A stretch of 64,000 nucleotides of DNA from assembly GCF_005117025.1 (NCBI RefSeq), contig NZ_SWCO01000001.1, positions 186,001 through 250,000 on the forward strand. The letters are read 5' to 3'. This DNA is from Alteromonas portus (GTDB taxonomy: Bacteria > Pseudomonadota > Gammaproteobacteria > Enterobacterales > Alteromonadaceae). Shown piece after piece: positions 27,603-37,904 of the stretch (position 1 is the first letter of the stretch; every line of letters starts with the position of its first letter). The translations under genes were made by a program, and so were the position numbers. Under the pieces are notes generated by a model that was not told the origin of the DNA, made no database searches, and saw only the letters and a program-made list of their open reading frames with translations.

Positions 27603-28556
27603 ATGCGTTATATTCTGACATCTGTTTGTGTGTTTTTAATCTCGGCAGTTTCTCACGTTTGTGCACAGAGCAAGCTTGATATTGTCGACGGTTTGCAGCT
27701 TGCCAAGCAGTATGAACACAGCCGCCAAGATATAAACATCACCGATTACTGGGTGAGCGAAAAGTTAGACGGTATTCGGGCACGATGGGACGGCACTGAA
27801 CTTAGGACCCGAAACAACAACAAGATATTTGCGCCAGCTTGGTTTACCGCCAATTGGCCTAAAGCGACTATCGACGGTGAACTTTGGATAGAAAGAGGGC
27901 AATTTGAACTTACAGCTTCCATCGTGCTTTCTAAGTCAATAGAGAAGAGGTCGCACTCTGCCACCAACTCGTTATCCAAGACTGTATCTACAGCCGACGC
28001 CATCACTACTAAAGATTTTGTATCTAGCGAGCGCTGGGCCAAGGTCAAATTTATGGCCTTTGACATGCCTGTTTCAGGTCAGCCTTTCAGCAGCCGAATC
28101 AACATGCTTAACCGCCTGAATGAAGCTACACCGAATCCAACGTTTGCAGTTGTCCCTCAATTTAAGCTTATGTCTATTGGTGCACTTGAGGAAAAGCTGA
28201 AGCAAATAACTCAAAAAGGTGGTGAAGGGTTAATGCTTCATCATGAACAAGCACTCTACATATCAGGGCGAAGTAATAAATTACTCAAAGTAAAACGTTT
28301 TGAAGATGCAGAAGCGAAAGTACTAGCAGTACTTCCAGGAAAAGGACGTTTTAAGAAAATGATGGGCTCGCTTCTTGTAGAAACGCGAAAAGGCATTCAA
28401 TTTAAATTAGGAACGGGCTTTTCAGAAAATGAGCGCCAATCTCCGCCTGCTATCGGCAGCTGGGTAACTTATAAATATTATGGTTTAACGAAAAGTGGAA
28501 AGCCAAGGTTTGCAAGCTATCTTCGCACTAGACCTCAGTCTGATTTACCCAATTAA
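27603..28556 (+). CDS. Exported ATP-dependent DNA ligase (LigE type)
   Basis: This 317-residue protein has a signal peptide (to about 21, VCAQ), then a minimal ATP-dependent DNA ligase. Motif I is EKLDGIRARWDG with the adenylated Lys54. Later motifs include TIDGELWI (III), GGEGLMLHH (IV) and LLKVKRF (V). The OB-fold domain ends with GSWVTYKYYGLTKSGKPRFASYLR. There is no extra DNA-binding domain. LigE enzymes are known periplasmic ligases of Gram-negative bacteria, thought to seal nicks in DNA taken up or in extracellular DNA. A Ser/Thr-rich insert (about 105-140) is unusual. It is the only nucleic-acid enzyme in this exported-protein block. Confidence 0.88.
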   Translation: MRYILTSVCVFLISAVSHVCAQSKLDIVDGLQLAKQYEHSRQDINITDYWVSEKLDGIRARWDGTELRTRNNNKIFAPAWFTANWPKATIDGELWIERGQFELTASIVLSKSIEKRSHSATNSLSKTVSTADAITTKDFVSSERWAKVKFMAFDMPVSGQPFSSRINMLNRLNEATPNPTFAVVPQFKLMSIGALEEKLKQITQKGGEGLMLHHEQALYISGRSNKLLKVKRFEDAEAKVLAVLPGKGRFKKMMGSLLVETRKGIQFKLGTGFSENERQSPPAIGSWVTYKYYGLTKSGKPRFASYLRTRPQSDLPN

Positions 28557-28932
28557 CTTTGACCTTTCTAGCTTGCATCCAATGAGTTACCCAGCCCCAA
28601 TGTGTAGCCTCCCACTCACTGTTGTTAATCGTTTACGGTTTTCTTCGATGGAAGACGTATCGTGTACAGCTAACCCCTTGTCTTTAAATCTTAAAGCCCT
28701 ATAACTTTACTACACGCTAATTACAAAAGTGACGTTGCATATTTCTTTTTAATTGCTTTTTCCGTTCAAAAGTTATGATATGAATAGCGATTATAAATAA
28801 ATTAAAAGGCCGCAAAATTTAAAAAATTGGCCCATGAAGTTATACTGTTGATGATTAATTAAACACTCCTTGCGTCAAGTGCGTACAAGACCGTTTACTC
28901 CCATTGCGCAAGCTAACTTAGAGGAAGAGACT
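28557..28932. other. 376-bp intergenic region upstream of acnB
   Basis: It holds the acnB promoter and leader. AT-rich from about 28720 on, with no gene. I saw no terminator with a clear T run after ligE. Confidence 0.5.
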
Positions 28933-31545
28933 GTGTTACAAGACTATCGCAATCACGTTGAAGAACGTGCCGCTCAAAATATTCCACCTAAACCGCTTAA
29001 TGCTGAACAAGTAGCAGCCCTTGTCGATTTATTAAAGAATCCGCCAGAGGGTGAAGGCGAATTCCTTTTAGAACTGATTTCAGAACGCGTACCGCCTGGA
29101 GTTGATGAAGCGGCCTACGTTAAAGCGGGTTTTTTAAGTGCAATCGCTAGAGGGGAAGACAGCTGTGAGCTTATCTCTAAAGAAAAAGCCGTTGAGTTAT
29201 TAGGTAATATGCATGGTGGCTATAACATTGCCACTTTGGTTGAACTACTTGAAGATGAAGCACTTGCGCCGTTGGCAGCCAAAGAACTGAAACATACCCT
29301 TTTAATGTTTGATGCTTATCACGATGTGGAAGAAAAACACAAAGCGGGTAACGAGTACGCTACTGAGATCATTAAATCTTGGGCAGAAGGTGAGTGGTTC
29401 ACGTCGCGCAAGTTAATGGACGATAAAATTACTTACACTGTATTTAAGGTGACCGGTGAAACCAATACAGATGATTTGTCGCCCGCACCTGACGCATGGT
29501 CTCGCCCAGATATTCCATTGCACGCTCTTGCTGCTTACAAAATGCCGCGCGAAGGTTTAGAGCCAGAAGAACCTGGTGTTAAAGGCCCAATGGCGCAAAT
29601 AGAAGAAGTCAAAAGTAAGGGATATCCCGTGGCTTTTGTCGGTGATGTAGTCGGTACCGGCTCGTCGCGTAAGTCGGCCACTAACTCGGTATTGTGGTTC
29701 TTTGGCGAAGATTTGCCGGGTGTGCCTAACAAGCGCGGCGGCGGTGTGTGCATTGGTTCAAAAGTCGCGCCCATTTTCTTTAACACTATGGAAGATGCCG
29801 GTGCATTAGTATTTGAAGCAGACGTTGAAAAAATGAATATGGGAGATGTGATCGATATCTACCCATTTGAAGGAAAAATTACTAATCACGAAACTGGTGA
29901 ACTACTTGCTGAATACAGCTATAAATCGAAAGTTATTTTAGATGAGGTGCGTGCCGGCGGACGTATCAACCTGATTATTGGTCGTGGTCTTACCGAGAAA
30001 GCGCGTGAGACACTAGGTTTAGGCCCGACGGACTTATTCAGAAAACCTGAACAACCTAAAGACAGCGGCGCAGGTTTCTCGCTAGCGCAGAAAATGGTGG
30101 GTAAGGCGTGCGGTGTCGACGGTATTCGCCCGGGCACTTACTGCGAACCTAAAATGACGACCGTAGGCTCGCAAGATACTACTGGCCCCATGACACGTGA
30201 TGAGCTTAAAGACTTAGCTTGCCTTGGCTTTACGGCTGATTTAACCATGCAGTCATTCTGTCACACTGCTGCTTATCCAAAGCCGGTGGATATTGAAACC
30301 CAGCACACGCTACCTGATTTTATTATGAATCGGGGTGGGGTATCGCTTCGTCCGGGGGACGGCATTATTCACAGCTGGTTAAACCGCATGCTGCTGCCTG
30401 ATACAGTAGGCACGGGTGGTGACTCGCATACCCGTTTCCCATTAGGTATTTCATTCCCAGCGGGTTCGGGCCTGGTCGCGTTCGCTGCAGCTACTGGCGT
30501 TATGCCACTGGATATGCCCGAGTCAATATTAGTGCGGTTTAAAGGCGAGATGCAGCCGGGTATCACCTTACGTGACCTTGTACACGCCATTCCGCTATAC
30601 GCCATCAAACAAGGCCTATTAACGGTCGAGAAAAAAGGCAAGATAAACGCCTTCTCTGGTCGTATTTTAGAAATCGAAGGGTTAGAAAACCTTACTGTAG
30701 AACAGGCGTTTGAGTTATCGGATGCGTCGGCGGAACGTTCAGCTGCAGGTTGTACTATCAACTTATCTGAAGAGTCGATTGCTGAATACCTGCGTTCAAA
30801 CATTACCATGCTTCGCTGGATGATTAATGAAGGTTATGGCGACCCTCGTACGCTAGAGCGCCGTGCGCAGAAAATGGAAGAGTGGCTAGCCAACCCGGAA
30901 TTAATGCGTGCCGATGCGGATGCTGAATATGCCGAGGTTATCGAAATCGATCTTAACGAAATTAAAGAGCCCATTGTGTGCTGCCCTAATGATCCTGACG
31001 ATGCGAAAACCTTATCTGATGTTGCAGGCGATAAGGTAGACGAGGTATTCATTGGTTCATGTATGACAAACATTGGTCACTTCCGCGCAGCCGGTAAGCT
31101 ACTAGAGCAGTACAACAAAACACTGCCAACTCGTTTATGGATGTCACCACCGACTAAGATGGACAAAGCCCAGTTAATGGAAGAGGGCTACTACAACATT
31201 TATGGTCGTGTAGGCGTGCGTACAGAAATGCCGGGCTGCTCACTATGTATGGGTAACCAAGCAAGGGTAGATGCGGGCGCAACCGTGCTTTCAACGTCGA
31301 CTCGTAACTTCCCTAATCGCTTGGGCGATGGGGCGAATGTATATTTGACCTCAGCAGAGCTTGCTGCGGTGGGGGCCATTGTTGGGCGCATTCCAACTGC
31401 CGAAGAATACATGGAATACGCCAGCAAAATTAACGCGATGTCGGGTGAAGTATTCCGCTACTTAAACTTTGACAAAATGCCTAGCTTTAAAAAGGCTGAA
31501 GAAGAAGCGAAAGCGCGCATTATTCCAACATTGAATGTTGCTTAA
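28933..31545 (+). CDS. acnB: Aconitate hydratase B (canonical)
   Basis: This 870-residue protein is the main citric-acid-cycle aconitase of gammaproteobacteria and also acts as 2-methylisocitrate dehydratase. I chose the GTG at 28933: GAGGAAGAG lies just upstream, and with this start the cluster cysteines are Cys710 (GSCMTNIGH), Cys769 and Cys772 (GCSLCMGNQ), the same numbers as in E. coli AcnB. A TTG upstream at 28870 would add an unlikely 21-residue tail. HEAT-like (1-160), swivel and catalytic domains are all complete. A second, divergent AcnB is encoded at 21682. Confidence 0.95.
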   Translation: MLQDYRNHVEERAAQNIPPKPLNAEQVAALVDLLKNPPEGEGEFLLELISERVPPGVDEAAYVKAGFLSAIARGEDSCELISKEKAVELLGNMHGGYNIATLVELLEDEALAPLAAKELKHTLLMFDAYHDVEEKHKAGNEYATEIIKSWAEGEWFTSRKLMDDKITYTVFKVTGETNTDDLSPAPDAWSRPDIPLHALAAYKMPREGLEPEEPGVKGPMAQIEEVKSKGYPVAFVGDVVGTGSSRKSATNSVLWFFGEDLPGVPNKRGGGVCIGSKVAPIFFNTMEDAGALVFEADVEKMNMGDVIDIYPFEGKITNHETGELLAEYSYKSKVILDEVRAGGRINLIIGRGLTEKARETLGLGPTDLFRKPEQPKDSGAGFSLAQKMVGKACGVDGIRPGTYCEPKMTTVGSQDTTGPMTRDELKDLACLGFTADLTMQSFCHTAAYPKPVDIETQHTLPDFIMNRGGVSLRPGDGIIHSWLNRMLLPDTVGTGGDSHTRFPLGISFPAGSGLVAFAAATGVMPLDMPESILVRFKGEMQPGITLRDLVHAIPLYAIKQGLLTVEKKGKINAFSGRILEIEGLENLTVEQAFELSDASAERSAAGCTINLSEESIAEYLRSNITMLRWMINEGYGDPRTLERRAQKMEEWLANPELMRADADAEYAEVIEIDLNEIKEPIVCCPNDPDDAKTLSDVAGDKVDEVFIGSCMTNIGHFRAAGKLLEQYNKTLPTRLWMSPPTKMDKAQLMEEGYYNIYGRVGVRTEMPGCSLCMGNQARVDAGATVLSTSTRNFPNRLGDGANVYLTSAELAAVGAIVGRIPTAEEYMEYASKINAMSGEVFRYLNFDKMPSFKKAEEEAKARIIPTLNVA

Positions 31546-31563
31546 AATAGTGTATAAACTACT

Positions 31564-31597
31564 AAGCCGGTGACCGTTAAGGTGACCGGCTTTTTTT
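31564..31597 (+). terminator. Terminator after acnB
   Basis: Stem AAGCCGGT / ACCGGCTT, which can be extended inward past one mismatch, followed by seven T's. Confidence 0.8.
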
Positions 31598-31617
31598 ATG
31601 GCGAAAAGGAATGTCTA

Positions 31618-32067
31618 ATGGGAAAATCTTTCTTTATTGTTGCTGCACTTGTATTAACCTTAGGGTGTGCAAAAGCGCAGGTAGACCCTGTATCGTCGCT
31701 GAATTCAGTGGACTTTGAATCCATTACACTGGAGATTGGCGGCAAGCACTATGAAGTTGAGTATGCCAAAACTTTTGAACAACGCGCACAGGGCCTTATG
31801 TTTCGCAAAGCCTTGTGCGAAGACTGTGGTATGTTTTTTAAGTTTTCTAGCCCCAAATTAGCGGGCATGTGGATGAAAAATACCTTTGTTCCTCTAGACG
31901 TAGCATTTATCGACAGAAAAGGCGTAATAACGGATATAAAACCTCTCACTCCTCATAGTTTGGAGTCGGTCGGATCATCGAAAGAGGTACTTTACGCATT
32001 GGAAATGAACCAAGGGTGGTTTGCCGAGAATAATATAAAAGTAGGCGACCAAATAACGATTGATTAA
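31618..32067 (+). CDS. DUF192 family exported protein
   Basis: This 149-residue protein has a hydrophobic N-terminus (FFIVAALVLTLGCAKAQ) and one DUF192 domain (about 40-149): EQRAQGLMFRK, CGMFFKF, MWMKNTFVPLDVAFID and YALEMNQGWF are family motifs. The family is widespread, periplasmic, and of unknown function. The Cys in LGC could be a lipidation site, though Thr at -3 is poor for a lipobox; cleavage after AKA is the alternative. The ATG at 31618 follows AAAGGA; a GTG further upstream lies inside the acnB terminator and is rejected. Confidence 0.8.
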   Translation: MGKSFFIVAALVLTLGCAKAQVDPVSSLNSVDFESITLEIGGKHYEVEYAKTFEQRAQGLMFRKALCEDCGMFFKFSSPKLAGMWMKNTFVPLDVAFIDRKGVITDIKPLTPHSLESVGSSKEVLYALEMNQGWFAENNIKVGDQITID

Positions 32068-32086
32068 CCGCGCAGAACGCGCGGTT
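32066..32086 (+). repeat. GC-rich inverted repeat at the end of the DUF192 gene
   Basis: AACCGCGC, 5 nt, GCGCGGTT. It overlaps the stop codon and lacks a T run, so it may stabilise mRNA or act as a weak terminator before lysC. Confidence 0.5.
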
Positions 32087-32127
32087 GCTGCTAGCGAAGT
32101 GCTAGTTTTATTCTGGAGTTAAATATA

Positions 32128-33477
32128 GTGACAAATGCCTTATCGATAGCTAAGTTCGGTGGAACTAGCGTTGCGAATTACGAAGTAATGCAGAACTGCG
32201 CCCGAATTGTTGCCGGTAATGACAAAACGCGCATTGTGGTAGTGAGCGCTGCGGCAGGTGTAACCAACCACCTGGTAAGCCTAGCGCACACACCTATGAC
32301 GCAACAGCAAATTGAAGAGACCTGTCAGGCTATTATCAATATTGAGCTTGCCATTCTTAACAAGTTGAAAGATAAAGACGCGGTTGAGCCTAAACTCAAC
32401 GACTTGTTAGATGAAATGCGAAGCTTAGCGTTTCACGAAGAGATCCTTCACCGTGATGATTTAAAAGATCAGCTGCTTTCAATGGGTGAGCGAATGTCAT
32501 CACTGATGTTCTCTTCCGTGCTTGCAGAGCAGGGCGTAAAGACCATGAACTTCGACGTACGTAAGGTGTTGCGTACTGACAGTGAGTTTGGGGAAGGCGC
32601 GCCGCAAATCGAAGAAATCGAAAAGCTATCTAAACAACTGCTGGCACCTGAAATTAAGGACGCAATAGTGGTTACTCAAGGCTTTGTTGGAGCCGACGAA
32701 GAAGGCCGTACTACAACGCTAGGTCGTGGTGGTTCTGATTTTACGGCGGCGCTACTTGCTGAAGCGCTTGATGCCGAATCGTGTGAGATTTGGACTGATG
32801 TAACAGGGGTGTACACGACTGACCCACGCATTACGCCAGCGGCACATCCGTTACCTGAACTGAGCTTTGAAGAAGCCGCGGAAATGGCCACATTTGGTGC
32901 CAAGGTACTTCACCCTGCCACTATGGAGCCTGCACTTCGCAAAGACATTAAGGTGTTTGTAGGCTCTAGTAAGGAGCCAGAAAAAGGCGGTACATGGATT
33001 GTGCGTGATTGTGAGCACGAACCACCGTATCGTGCTATTACTCGCCGTAAAGAGCAGGTAATGGTGACAGTGAAAACACCAAAGATGATGTACGCGCAAG
33101 GTTTCCTGCAGCAGGTATTTTCCATCATCGCTAAGCATAAGCTAAGTGTTGATTTGGTCACCACTTCAGAAATCTCGGTGTCTTTTACCCTTGATAACCC
33201 TGCAAATTCTGTGGCTCAGCGGCTTAACAAAGAAACCATTGCTGAGCTTGAAACCATCTGTGATGTGAAAGTTGAAAAAGGTTACGATCTTGTCACCGTT
33301 GTAGGTAACAACATGCAAACGGCTATTGGTGTTTCTAGCAAGATTTTAGCTGCGGTTTCAGATTTTAACCTGCGTATGATTTGCTTTGGCGCCAATCCGC
33401 ACAACCTATCGTTCTTGGTTAACGAGACCGACAGTGATGACGTGGTTCGCAAGCTACATTCGGCGTTGTTTGAATAA
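32128..33477 (+). CDS. lysC: Aspartate kinase III
   Basis: This 449-residue protein phosphorylates aspartate, the first step to lysine, threonine and methionine. The kinase domain starts with KFGGTSVANYEVM. It contains TTLGRGGSDFTAALLAEAL and WTDVTGVYTTDPR, and C-terminal ACT domains follow (about 300-449; VDLVTTSEISVSFTLD). It is monofunctional, without a homoserine dehydrogenase part, like the lysine-sensitive E. coli LysC. It starts with GTG after CTGGAG. The 60-base gap to the previous gene leaves no room for a lysine riboswitch. Confidence 0.93.
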   Translation: MTNALSIAKFGGTSVANYEVMQNCARIVAGNDKTRIVVVSAAAGVTNHLVSLAHTPMTQQQIEETCQAIINIELAILNKLKDKDAVEPKLNDLLDEMRSLAFHEEILHRDDLKDQLLSMGERMSSLMFSSVLAEQGVKTMNFDVRKVLRTDSEFGEGAPQIEEIEKLSKQLLAPEIKDAIVVTQGFVGADEEGRTTTLGRGGSDFTAALLAEALDAESCEIWTDVTGVYTTDPRITPAAHPLPELSFEEAAEMATFGAKVLHPATMEPALRKDIKVFVGSSKEPEKGGTWIVRDCEHEPPYRAITRRKEQVMVTVKTPKMMYAQGFLQQVFSIIAKHKLSVDLVTTSEISVSFTLDNPANSVAQRLNKETIAELETICDVKVEKGYDLVTVVGNNMQTAIGVSSKILAAVSDFNLRMICFGANPHNLSFLVNETDSDDVVRKLHSALFE

Positions 33478-33503
33478 GCACTATGTTTGCGTAAAGCATA
33501 AAA

Positions 33504-33535
33504 AAAACGGTCGCCCCAGGGCGGCCGTTTTTGTT
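33504..33535. terminator. Bidirectional terminator between lysC and the chemoreceptor
   Basis: AAACGGTCGCCC pairs with GGGCGGCCGTTT (one G-U pair), with runs of A on the left and T on the right. It serves convergent genes. Confidence 0.85.
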
Positions 33536-33553
33536 TGCATTACTCTTGGAATA

Positions 33554-35578
33554 TCAGACTTTAAACTGTCTGATAGACTGCTGTAGCTCTTCGGCAAGAC
33601 GAGCCACTTCATGACTGGATTCAGACGTTTGCTGTGCACCCGCTGTTGTCTCTTCAGCGATGCCCACAATGGTTTCAAGCTTTTCGCTAATCTCTTGTGA
33701 TACTGTATTTTGTTCACGTGCCGATTGCTCAATTTGAGAGCTAACGTCATGGGCTTTGTGAACTGCATCAGTAATGATATCCAACGCCTGCGTGGCTTTT
33801 TCTGTCTGTGCGACACACGCTGCGGTCTGTTCTTTACCTTGATTCATTACCGACACGGCTTTTTCGGCACCTGCTTGAAGTACTTCTATCATAGCGTTGA
33901 TTTCTTGGGTCGATTCTTGTGTGCGACTAGCAAGTGTTCTTACTTCGTCAGCTACAACTGCGAAACCTCGGCCTTGCTCGCCGGCACGTGCAGCCTCAAT
34001 AGCGGCATTCAATGCAAGTAAGTTAGTTTGATCGGCAACACCGCGAATAACGTCAAGAATACCACCAATGCTTGCACTGTCTTGATGAAGCTTGTTAATC
34101 ACGTCTGCCGCCTCTTGCACATCACGAGATAAGATCTCAATGGTGTTCTTATTCTCTAGCGAGATTTGGCGTACGTTTTCAGCCTCAGCATCTGCGTGGC
34201 GAATTTGGCTAAGCGTATCTTCGGCATTTTGAACAACAAGCTGCGACGTAGAGTGCATTTCCGTGGTTGCTGTTGCTACTTGGCCTATCTGAGACTTTTG
34301 ATCCTGAATAGAATGGGTGGTTTGAGCCGTCACTGCCGATGTTTGTTCTGACGCAGCTGCTAGCTGTTCAGCGCGAACATTTATGGCGGTGATAAGTTCC
34401 TTAAGGTTTCCAATGAGGGTATTACAGTTTCGTGCTAAAAGACCAAATTCGTCTTGAGCCGAATCGTCTAGACGATGAGTAAGGTCACCTGATGACGCTA
34501 CAGTAAGAAGCTCATTTACACGGTATAGCGGGCGTGTGATAGCGCGAACGGTTACATATCCGATGAAAGCTGCTACCGCGATAGAAATAATTACTACCAC
34601 AATAACGAACGTGTTGCCCGTCGCAATGGCCCCGTTAACCTGATTCTCTACATGAGACGCTTTTTTGTCAGCCAGACTAAGCAAATTTTCAAGGGAAACT
34701 ACTGCCTGCGCGATGTTAGAGTCAGATGCATTAAGTGCTTTTTCCGCATCGTTTCTGCGCTCTAGACGATCTACATGAAGCTGCACAACACCATCATTGG
34801 CTTTAATAGCGTTTATCGCATCGTTTACTAAGTCATTAATATCGTCGAGTGTGCCTGAATCATCACGGCCGCCGGCGGCTTGAACCATGTCACTAAGCTG
34901 AGTCACCACTTTTTCAACCACAAGGTCGACTTCGTTCCCTAGCGTCTGAGAACGAACCAGGGTCTCCGTTTTAATGTACTCATATGAAACCGTTAACAAA
35001 GAAAGCAGCGAGGTCTCAAGCTGGCCACCAATATCAGCTGCACGTCGCAGGTTAGGATCGCGCTGAACCGCGTCTAAGTCTGAGAAGTCTAGAAGATAGG
35101 TAGATGCATCGTCTGCATTGTCTTCAGCGTCACCGAGTCTATCTTGAATTGTGTTGCGTATATCAAGGTACATTTGATGATTCTTGTACATCGCTTCAAC
35201 ATTGGTGATATACGCTTCATAAGATTCACGAACGGTATTCAGCGTGTTCCTAAGCTCTGGCTCATTACTTACCGCTTGAGCTAGCTTCTTATACTCACTT
35301 TCGAACGTATCTTTGGCCGAATTAAATGACGCTCTTTTGTCCTTTAGGTCACTTAAGTCTTCTTCGATATAGCTTTCAAAGGTCAGTCGTCCCATGTTTA
35401 GAAAGCTTGCTTTTAATGCATTACTACCCGCGACGGTGGGAAGTGCAACATCATTTACTTCTTCTGTTGCAGAGCCTATAGAATTGAGGTTATATAGTGA
35501 AACAACACTTATAACGATTAGTAGTGCGCTAATCGCTACAAATCCCCCGATTACGCGTGTGGCTACCGTTATTTTCAT
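33554..35578 (-). CDS. Methyl-accepting chemotaxis protein
   Basis: This 674-residue transmembrane chemoreceptor has TM1 (about 9-31; [21 protein letters not shown]), a long helical periplasmic sensor domain (about 32-325) and TM2 ([21 protein letters not shown]). A HAMP domain follows ([16 protein letters not shown]), then a cytoplasmic signalling domain with the tip motif [20 protein letters not shown] (20 residues shown). It signals through CheA/CheW to the flagellar motor. There is no C-terminal CheR-binding pentapeptide. I chose the ATG at 35578 because AGGAG precedes it; the upstream extension of 32 residues has no membrane character and is unlikely. The ligand is unknown. Confidence 0.92.
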   Translation of the reverse strand: MKITVATRVIGGFVAISALLIVISVVSLYNLNSIGSATEEVNDVALPTVAGSNALKASFLNMGRLTFESYIEEDLSDLKDKRASFNSAKDTFESEYKKLAQAVSNEPELRNTLNTVRESYEAYITNVEAMYKNHQMYLDIRNTIQDRLGDAEDNADDASTYLLDFSDLDAVQRDPNLRRAADIGGQLETSLLSLLTVSYEYIKTETLVRSQTLGNEVDLVVEKVVTQLSDMVQAAGGRDDSGTLDDINDLVNDAINAIKANDGVVQLHVDRLERRNDAEKALNASDSNIAQAVVSLENLLSLADKKASHVENQVNGAIATGNTFVIVVVIISIAVAAFIGYVTVRAITRPLYRVNELLTVASSGDLTHRLDDSAQDEFGLLARNCNTLIGNLKELITAINVRAEQLAAASEQTSAVTAQTTHSIQDQKSQIGQVATATTEMHSTSQLVVQNAEDTLSQIRHADAEAENVRQISLENKNTIEILSRDVQEAADVINKLHQDSASIGGILDVIRGVADQTNLLALNAAIEAARAGEQGRGFAVVADEVRTLASRTQESTQEINAMIEVLQAGAEKAVSVMNQGKEQTAACVAQTEKATQALDIITDAVHKAHDVSSQIEQSAREQNTVSQEISEKLETIVGIAEETTAGAQQTSESSHEVARLAEELQQSIRQFKV

Positions 35579-35859
35579 CGGAACTCCTGGATGAGTGTTT
35601 TTTATTTTTATCCCTAACGATATTACCCGTCTCAGCTGACAAAATATAGCGCTTATACACGCGTGTTTGCTCACATACTGAGAGTGGATAACGAAACATC
35701 ATCGTTACTATCACAAGTAAGTGTATCGGCTACAATAACTTAATGTTTATTTTATTTAGCACTTAAGTACTAATGTTTTTACTGGTACAACCAGTTTTAG
35801 GGGAGGAAGGCCCTCTCAAATAGCGCTTTTTTAGCGCCAAGCGATATTAAACTGATGCT

Positions 35860-36687
35860 CTACGCCGAGACGCTAACGAGCGATGATGTGTTTAGGTTGA
35901 GTAGCGTCATACTTTGTCCCCACACGTAACCCGTATCTAAGCCAATAAACCGAGAATTATTTGTTTGGCCAGATAGAGCGGCCCAGTGCCCAAATACCAC
36001 TCGCTGATCATCACCGAGCTTTTTATTCTCAACGTCAAACCACGGTCTTAATGTGCTACTGGTGCTGTGTGATACTGCGCTAGGATGTGATTTATTATCA
36101 AAATCGAGTGTGCCATCTGTATGAACAAACCGCATGCGCGTACACGCATTCACGATAAAGCGCAGGCGCTCATCATCTTCAAGTTTATCCGCCCAGTTGT
36201 TGGGTTTATTTCCGTACATCTTTGAAAGAAAAGAGGCGTAATCATCGGATTTAAGGATATTACTCACTTCGTCACTGAGTGATACGCACTCATCGATAGA
36301 CCATTTAGGATAAAGTCCAGCGTGCACCATTACCGAGTTTTCATCTAATTTCATCGCTAGGGGAAATTGACGAAGCCAGTCGATCAGGTCATCCAAATCA
36401 GAAGCGTTAAGTAATGGCTCTAATTTATCTGATTTTTTAGGTTGGCGAACGCCGTTTACAACAGCGAGTAAGTGTAGGTCATGGTTACCTAAAACACTGC
36501 TAAACTGACTTCCGAGAGATTTCAAAAAGCGCAGTGTGCTTAATGAATCTTCTCCTCTTGCAACCAAATCACCGACGGCAAGTAGCTTATCGTTTGTCTC
36601 GTCAAACTTTACTTTATCTAATGCGCGACGAAGACCCTCATAGCAGCCTTGAATATCGCCAATGACGTAGGTGTTACCTTGCGACAT
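35860..36687 (-). CDS. apaH: Symmetrical diadenosine tetraphosphatase ApaH
   Basis: This 275-residue protein hydrolyses Ap4A to two ADP and also removes Np4-type RNA caps. The metallophosphatase motifs are present: GDIQGCYEGL, GDLVARGEDS, GNHDLHLL, and FGHWAALSG near the end. It is the last gene of the lptD-surA-pdxA-rsmA-apaG-apaH series, 7 bases after apaG, the same order as in E. coli. Confidence 0.95.
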   Translation of the reverse strand: MSQGNTYVIGDIQGCYEGLRRALDKVKFDETNDKLLAVGDLVARGEDSLSTLRFLKSLGSQFSSVLGNHDLHLLAVVNGVRQPKKSDKLEPLLNASDLDDLIDWLRQFPLAMKLDENSVMVHAGLYPKWSIDECVSLSDEVSNILKSDDYASFLSKMYGNKPNNWADKLEDDERLRFIVNACTRMRFVHTDGTLDFDNKSHPSAVSHSTSSTLRPWFDVENKKLGDDQRVVFGHWAALSGQTNNSRFIGLDTGYVWGQSMTLLNLNTSSLVSVSA

Positions 36688-36694
36688 AGAAACC

Positions 36695-37069
36695 TTAGTG
36701 AAGAATACTTGGAATGGCTAAACGAAATACATTTACAGGAACACGAAAACGCTCACCGCCTTCCAGTTCCATTACGTAATAGCCTTCCATATTGCCAACC
36801 GGTGTGTCAATCACTGCGCCACTAGTATAGTCAAAACTCTCGCCAGCTTTCATAATTGGTTGCTTACCAACCACGCCATCACCTTCAACTTCTGACGTTT
36901 TACCGTTTGCGTCGGTTATCTTCCAATAGCGACTAAGCAACTGCACCGTGTGTTCGCTATTGTTTTCAATCGTAATGTGATAGGCAAACGCAAACTGCTT
37001 GGAGTCAGAGGGAAGGTGGTCAGGAAGGTGGCGGGTTTTTACCCGCACCTTAATATCAAGTACATCCAT
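36695..37069 (-). CDS. apaG: ApaG protein
   Basis: This 124-residue protein is a fibronectin-III-like beta-sandwich of the DUF525/ApaG family, of uncertain molecular role. Typical motifs are FAYHITIEN, LLSRYWKITDANG, VEGDGVVGKQP and GNMEGYYVMELEGGERF. The start at 37069 gives the normal family length (E. coli 125); a longer ORF that begins inside rsmA is rejected. Confidence 0.93.
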   Translation of the reverse strand: MDVLDIKVRVKTRHLPDHLPSDSKQFAFAYHITIENNSEHTVQLLSRYWKITDANGKTSEVEGDGVVGKQPIMKAGESFDYTSGAVIDTPVGNMEGYYVMELEGGERFRVPVNVFRLAIPSILH

Positions 37070-37076
37070 AGAGAAC

Positions 37077-37904
37077 TTACTGCTCTTGTTGGTGCTCTTT
37101 TGCCGACACAGCATTAGCTATGGTGGCAAAATCGTTTAGCGATAGTACTTCTGCGCGAGAAGTTGGATCTATCCCTAACTCACGAATTTCTTCCTCACTT
37201 AAGCTATCTTTCAGTGAGTTACGAATAGTTTTTCGGCGCTGATTGAACGCCTGTGCACAAACACGTTCTAGTGTATTTACAGACTCTACATCTACAGGTG
37301 GGGCCTGATGTGGGACAAGCTTAACAACCGCAGAGTCTACCTTCGGGGGCGGCTTAAAGGCACCCGGAGGAACATTTAAGACAGGGATTACGTGGCAGTA
37401 ATACTGCGCCATAACAGAAAGCCTACCGTAATTTTTAGACCCCGGTCCCGCTGCTAATCGGTTTACAACTTCTTTTTGCAGCATAAAGTGCATGTCTTCA
37501 ATGCAGTGAGCATGGTCAAAAAGATGGAACATTAGCGGCGTTGAAATGTTGTAAGGCAAGTTACCAAACACCCGAAGCTTTTTGTCTTTTATTGGCATTT
37601 CTTTGCACAAAGCACCGAAATCCATTGTCATCGCATCTTGTTCAATAACGGTAAGTTTATCGCCGTTAAATGGATGGTGTCGTAGTCGTTTGGCAAGATC
37701 TCGGTCTAGCTCAATAACGGTTAATGCGTCAACTTCCTCACAAACGGGGTCTGTTAACGCACCTAAACCCGGCCCAATTTCTACCAGGTTTTGCTCGTTT
37801 TTAGGTGCAATCGCGGCAACGATTTTTCCTATCACATACTCGTCGTGAAGGAAGTTCTGCCCAAATCGCTTTCTGGCCGTATGGCCTAAGTGTGTTTTAC
37901 TCAT
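37077..37904 (-). CDS. rsmA: 16S rRNA adenine dimethyltransferase RsmA (KsgA)
   Basis: This 275-residue protein dimethylates the two adjacent adenines in helix 45 of 16S rRNA (A1518 and A1519, E. coli numbering), a late step in small-subunit assembly. Visible motifs are [13 protein letters not shown], the SAM-binding [11 protein letters not shown] and the catalytic [23 protein letters not shown] closes the protein. It overlaps the end of pdxA by 4 bases. Confidence 0.95.
   Translation of the reverse strand: MSKTHLGHTARKRFGQNFLHDEYVIGKIVAAIAPKNEQNLVEIGPGLGALTDPVCEEVDALTVIELDRDLAKRLRHHPFNGDKLTVIEQDAMTMDFGALCKEMPIKDKKLRVFGNLPYNISTPLMFHLFDHAHCIEDMHFMLQKEVVNRLAAGPGSKNYGRLSVMAQYYCHVIPVLNVPPGAFKPPPKVDSAVVKLVPHQAPPVDVESVNTLERVCAQAFNQRRKTIRNSLKDSLSEEEIRELGIDPTSRAEVLSLNDFATIANAVSAKEHQQEQ

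Noticed and set aside
28495-28704. ORF of 69 codons after the ligE stop
   Set aside because: It starts inside ligE in another frame; no RBS or protein-like composition.
28870-28932. Upstream TTG start for acnB adding 21 residues
   Set aside because: The GTG at 28933 has a strong RBS and gives exact E. coli cysteine numbering.
31570-31617. GTG start of the DUF192 gene inside the acnB terminator
   Set aside because: The ATG at 31618 has a good RBS and begins a normal signal sequence.
32068-32127. Lysine riboswitch before lysC
   Set aside because: Only 60 bases separate lysC from the previous gene; the aptamer alone needs far more.
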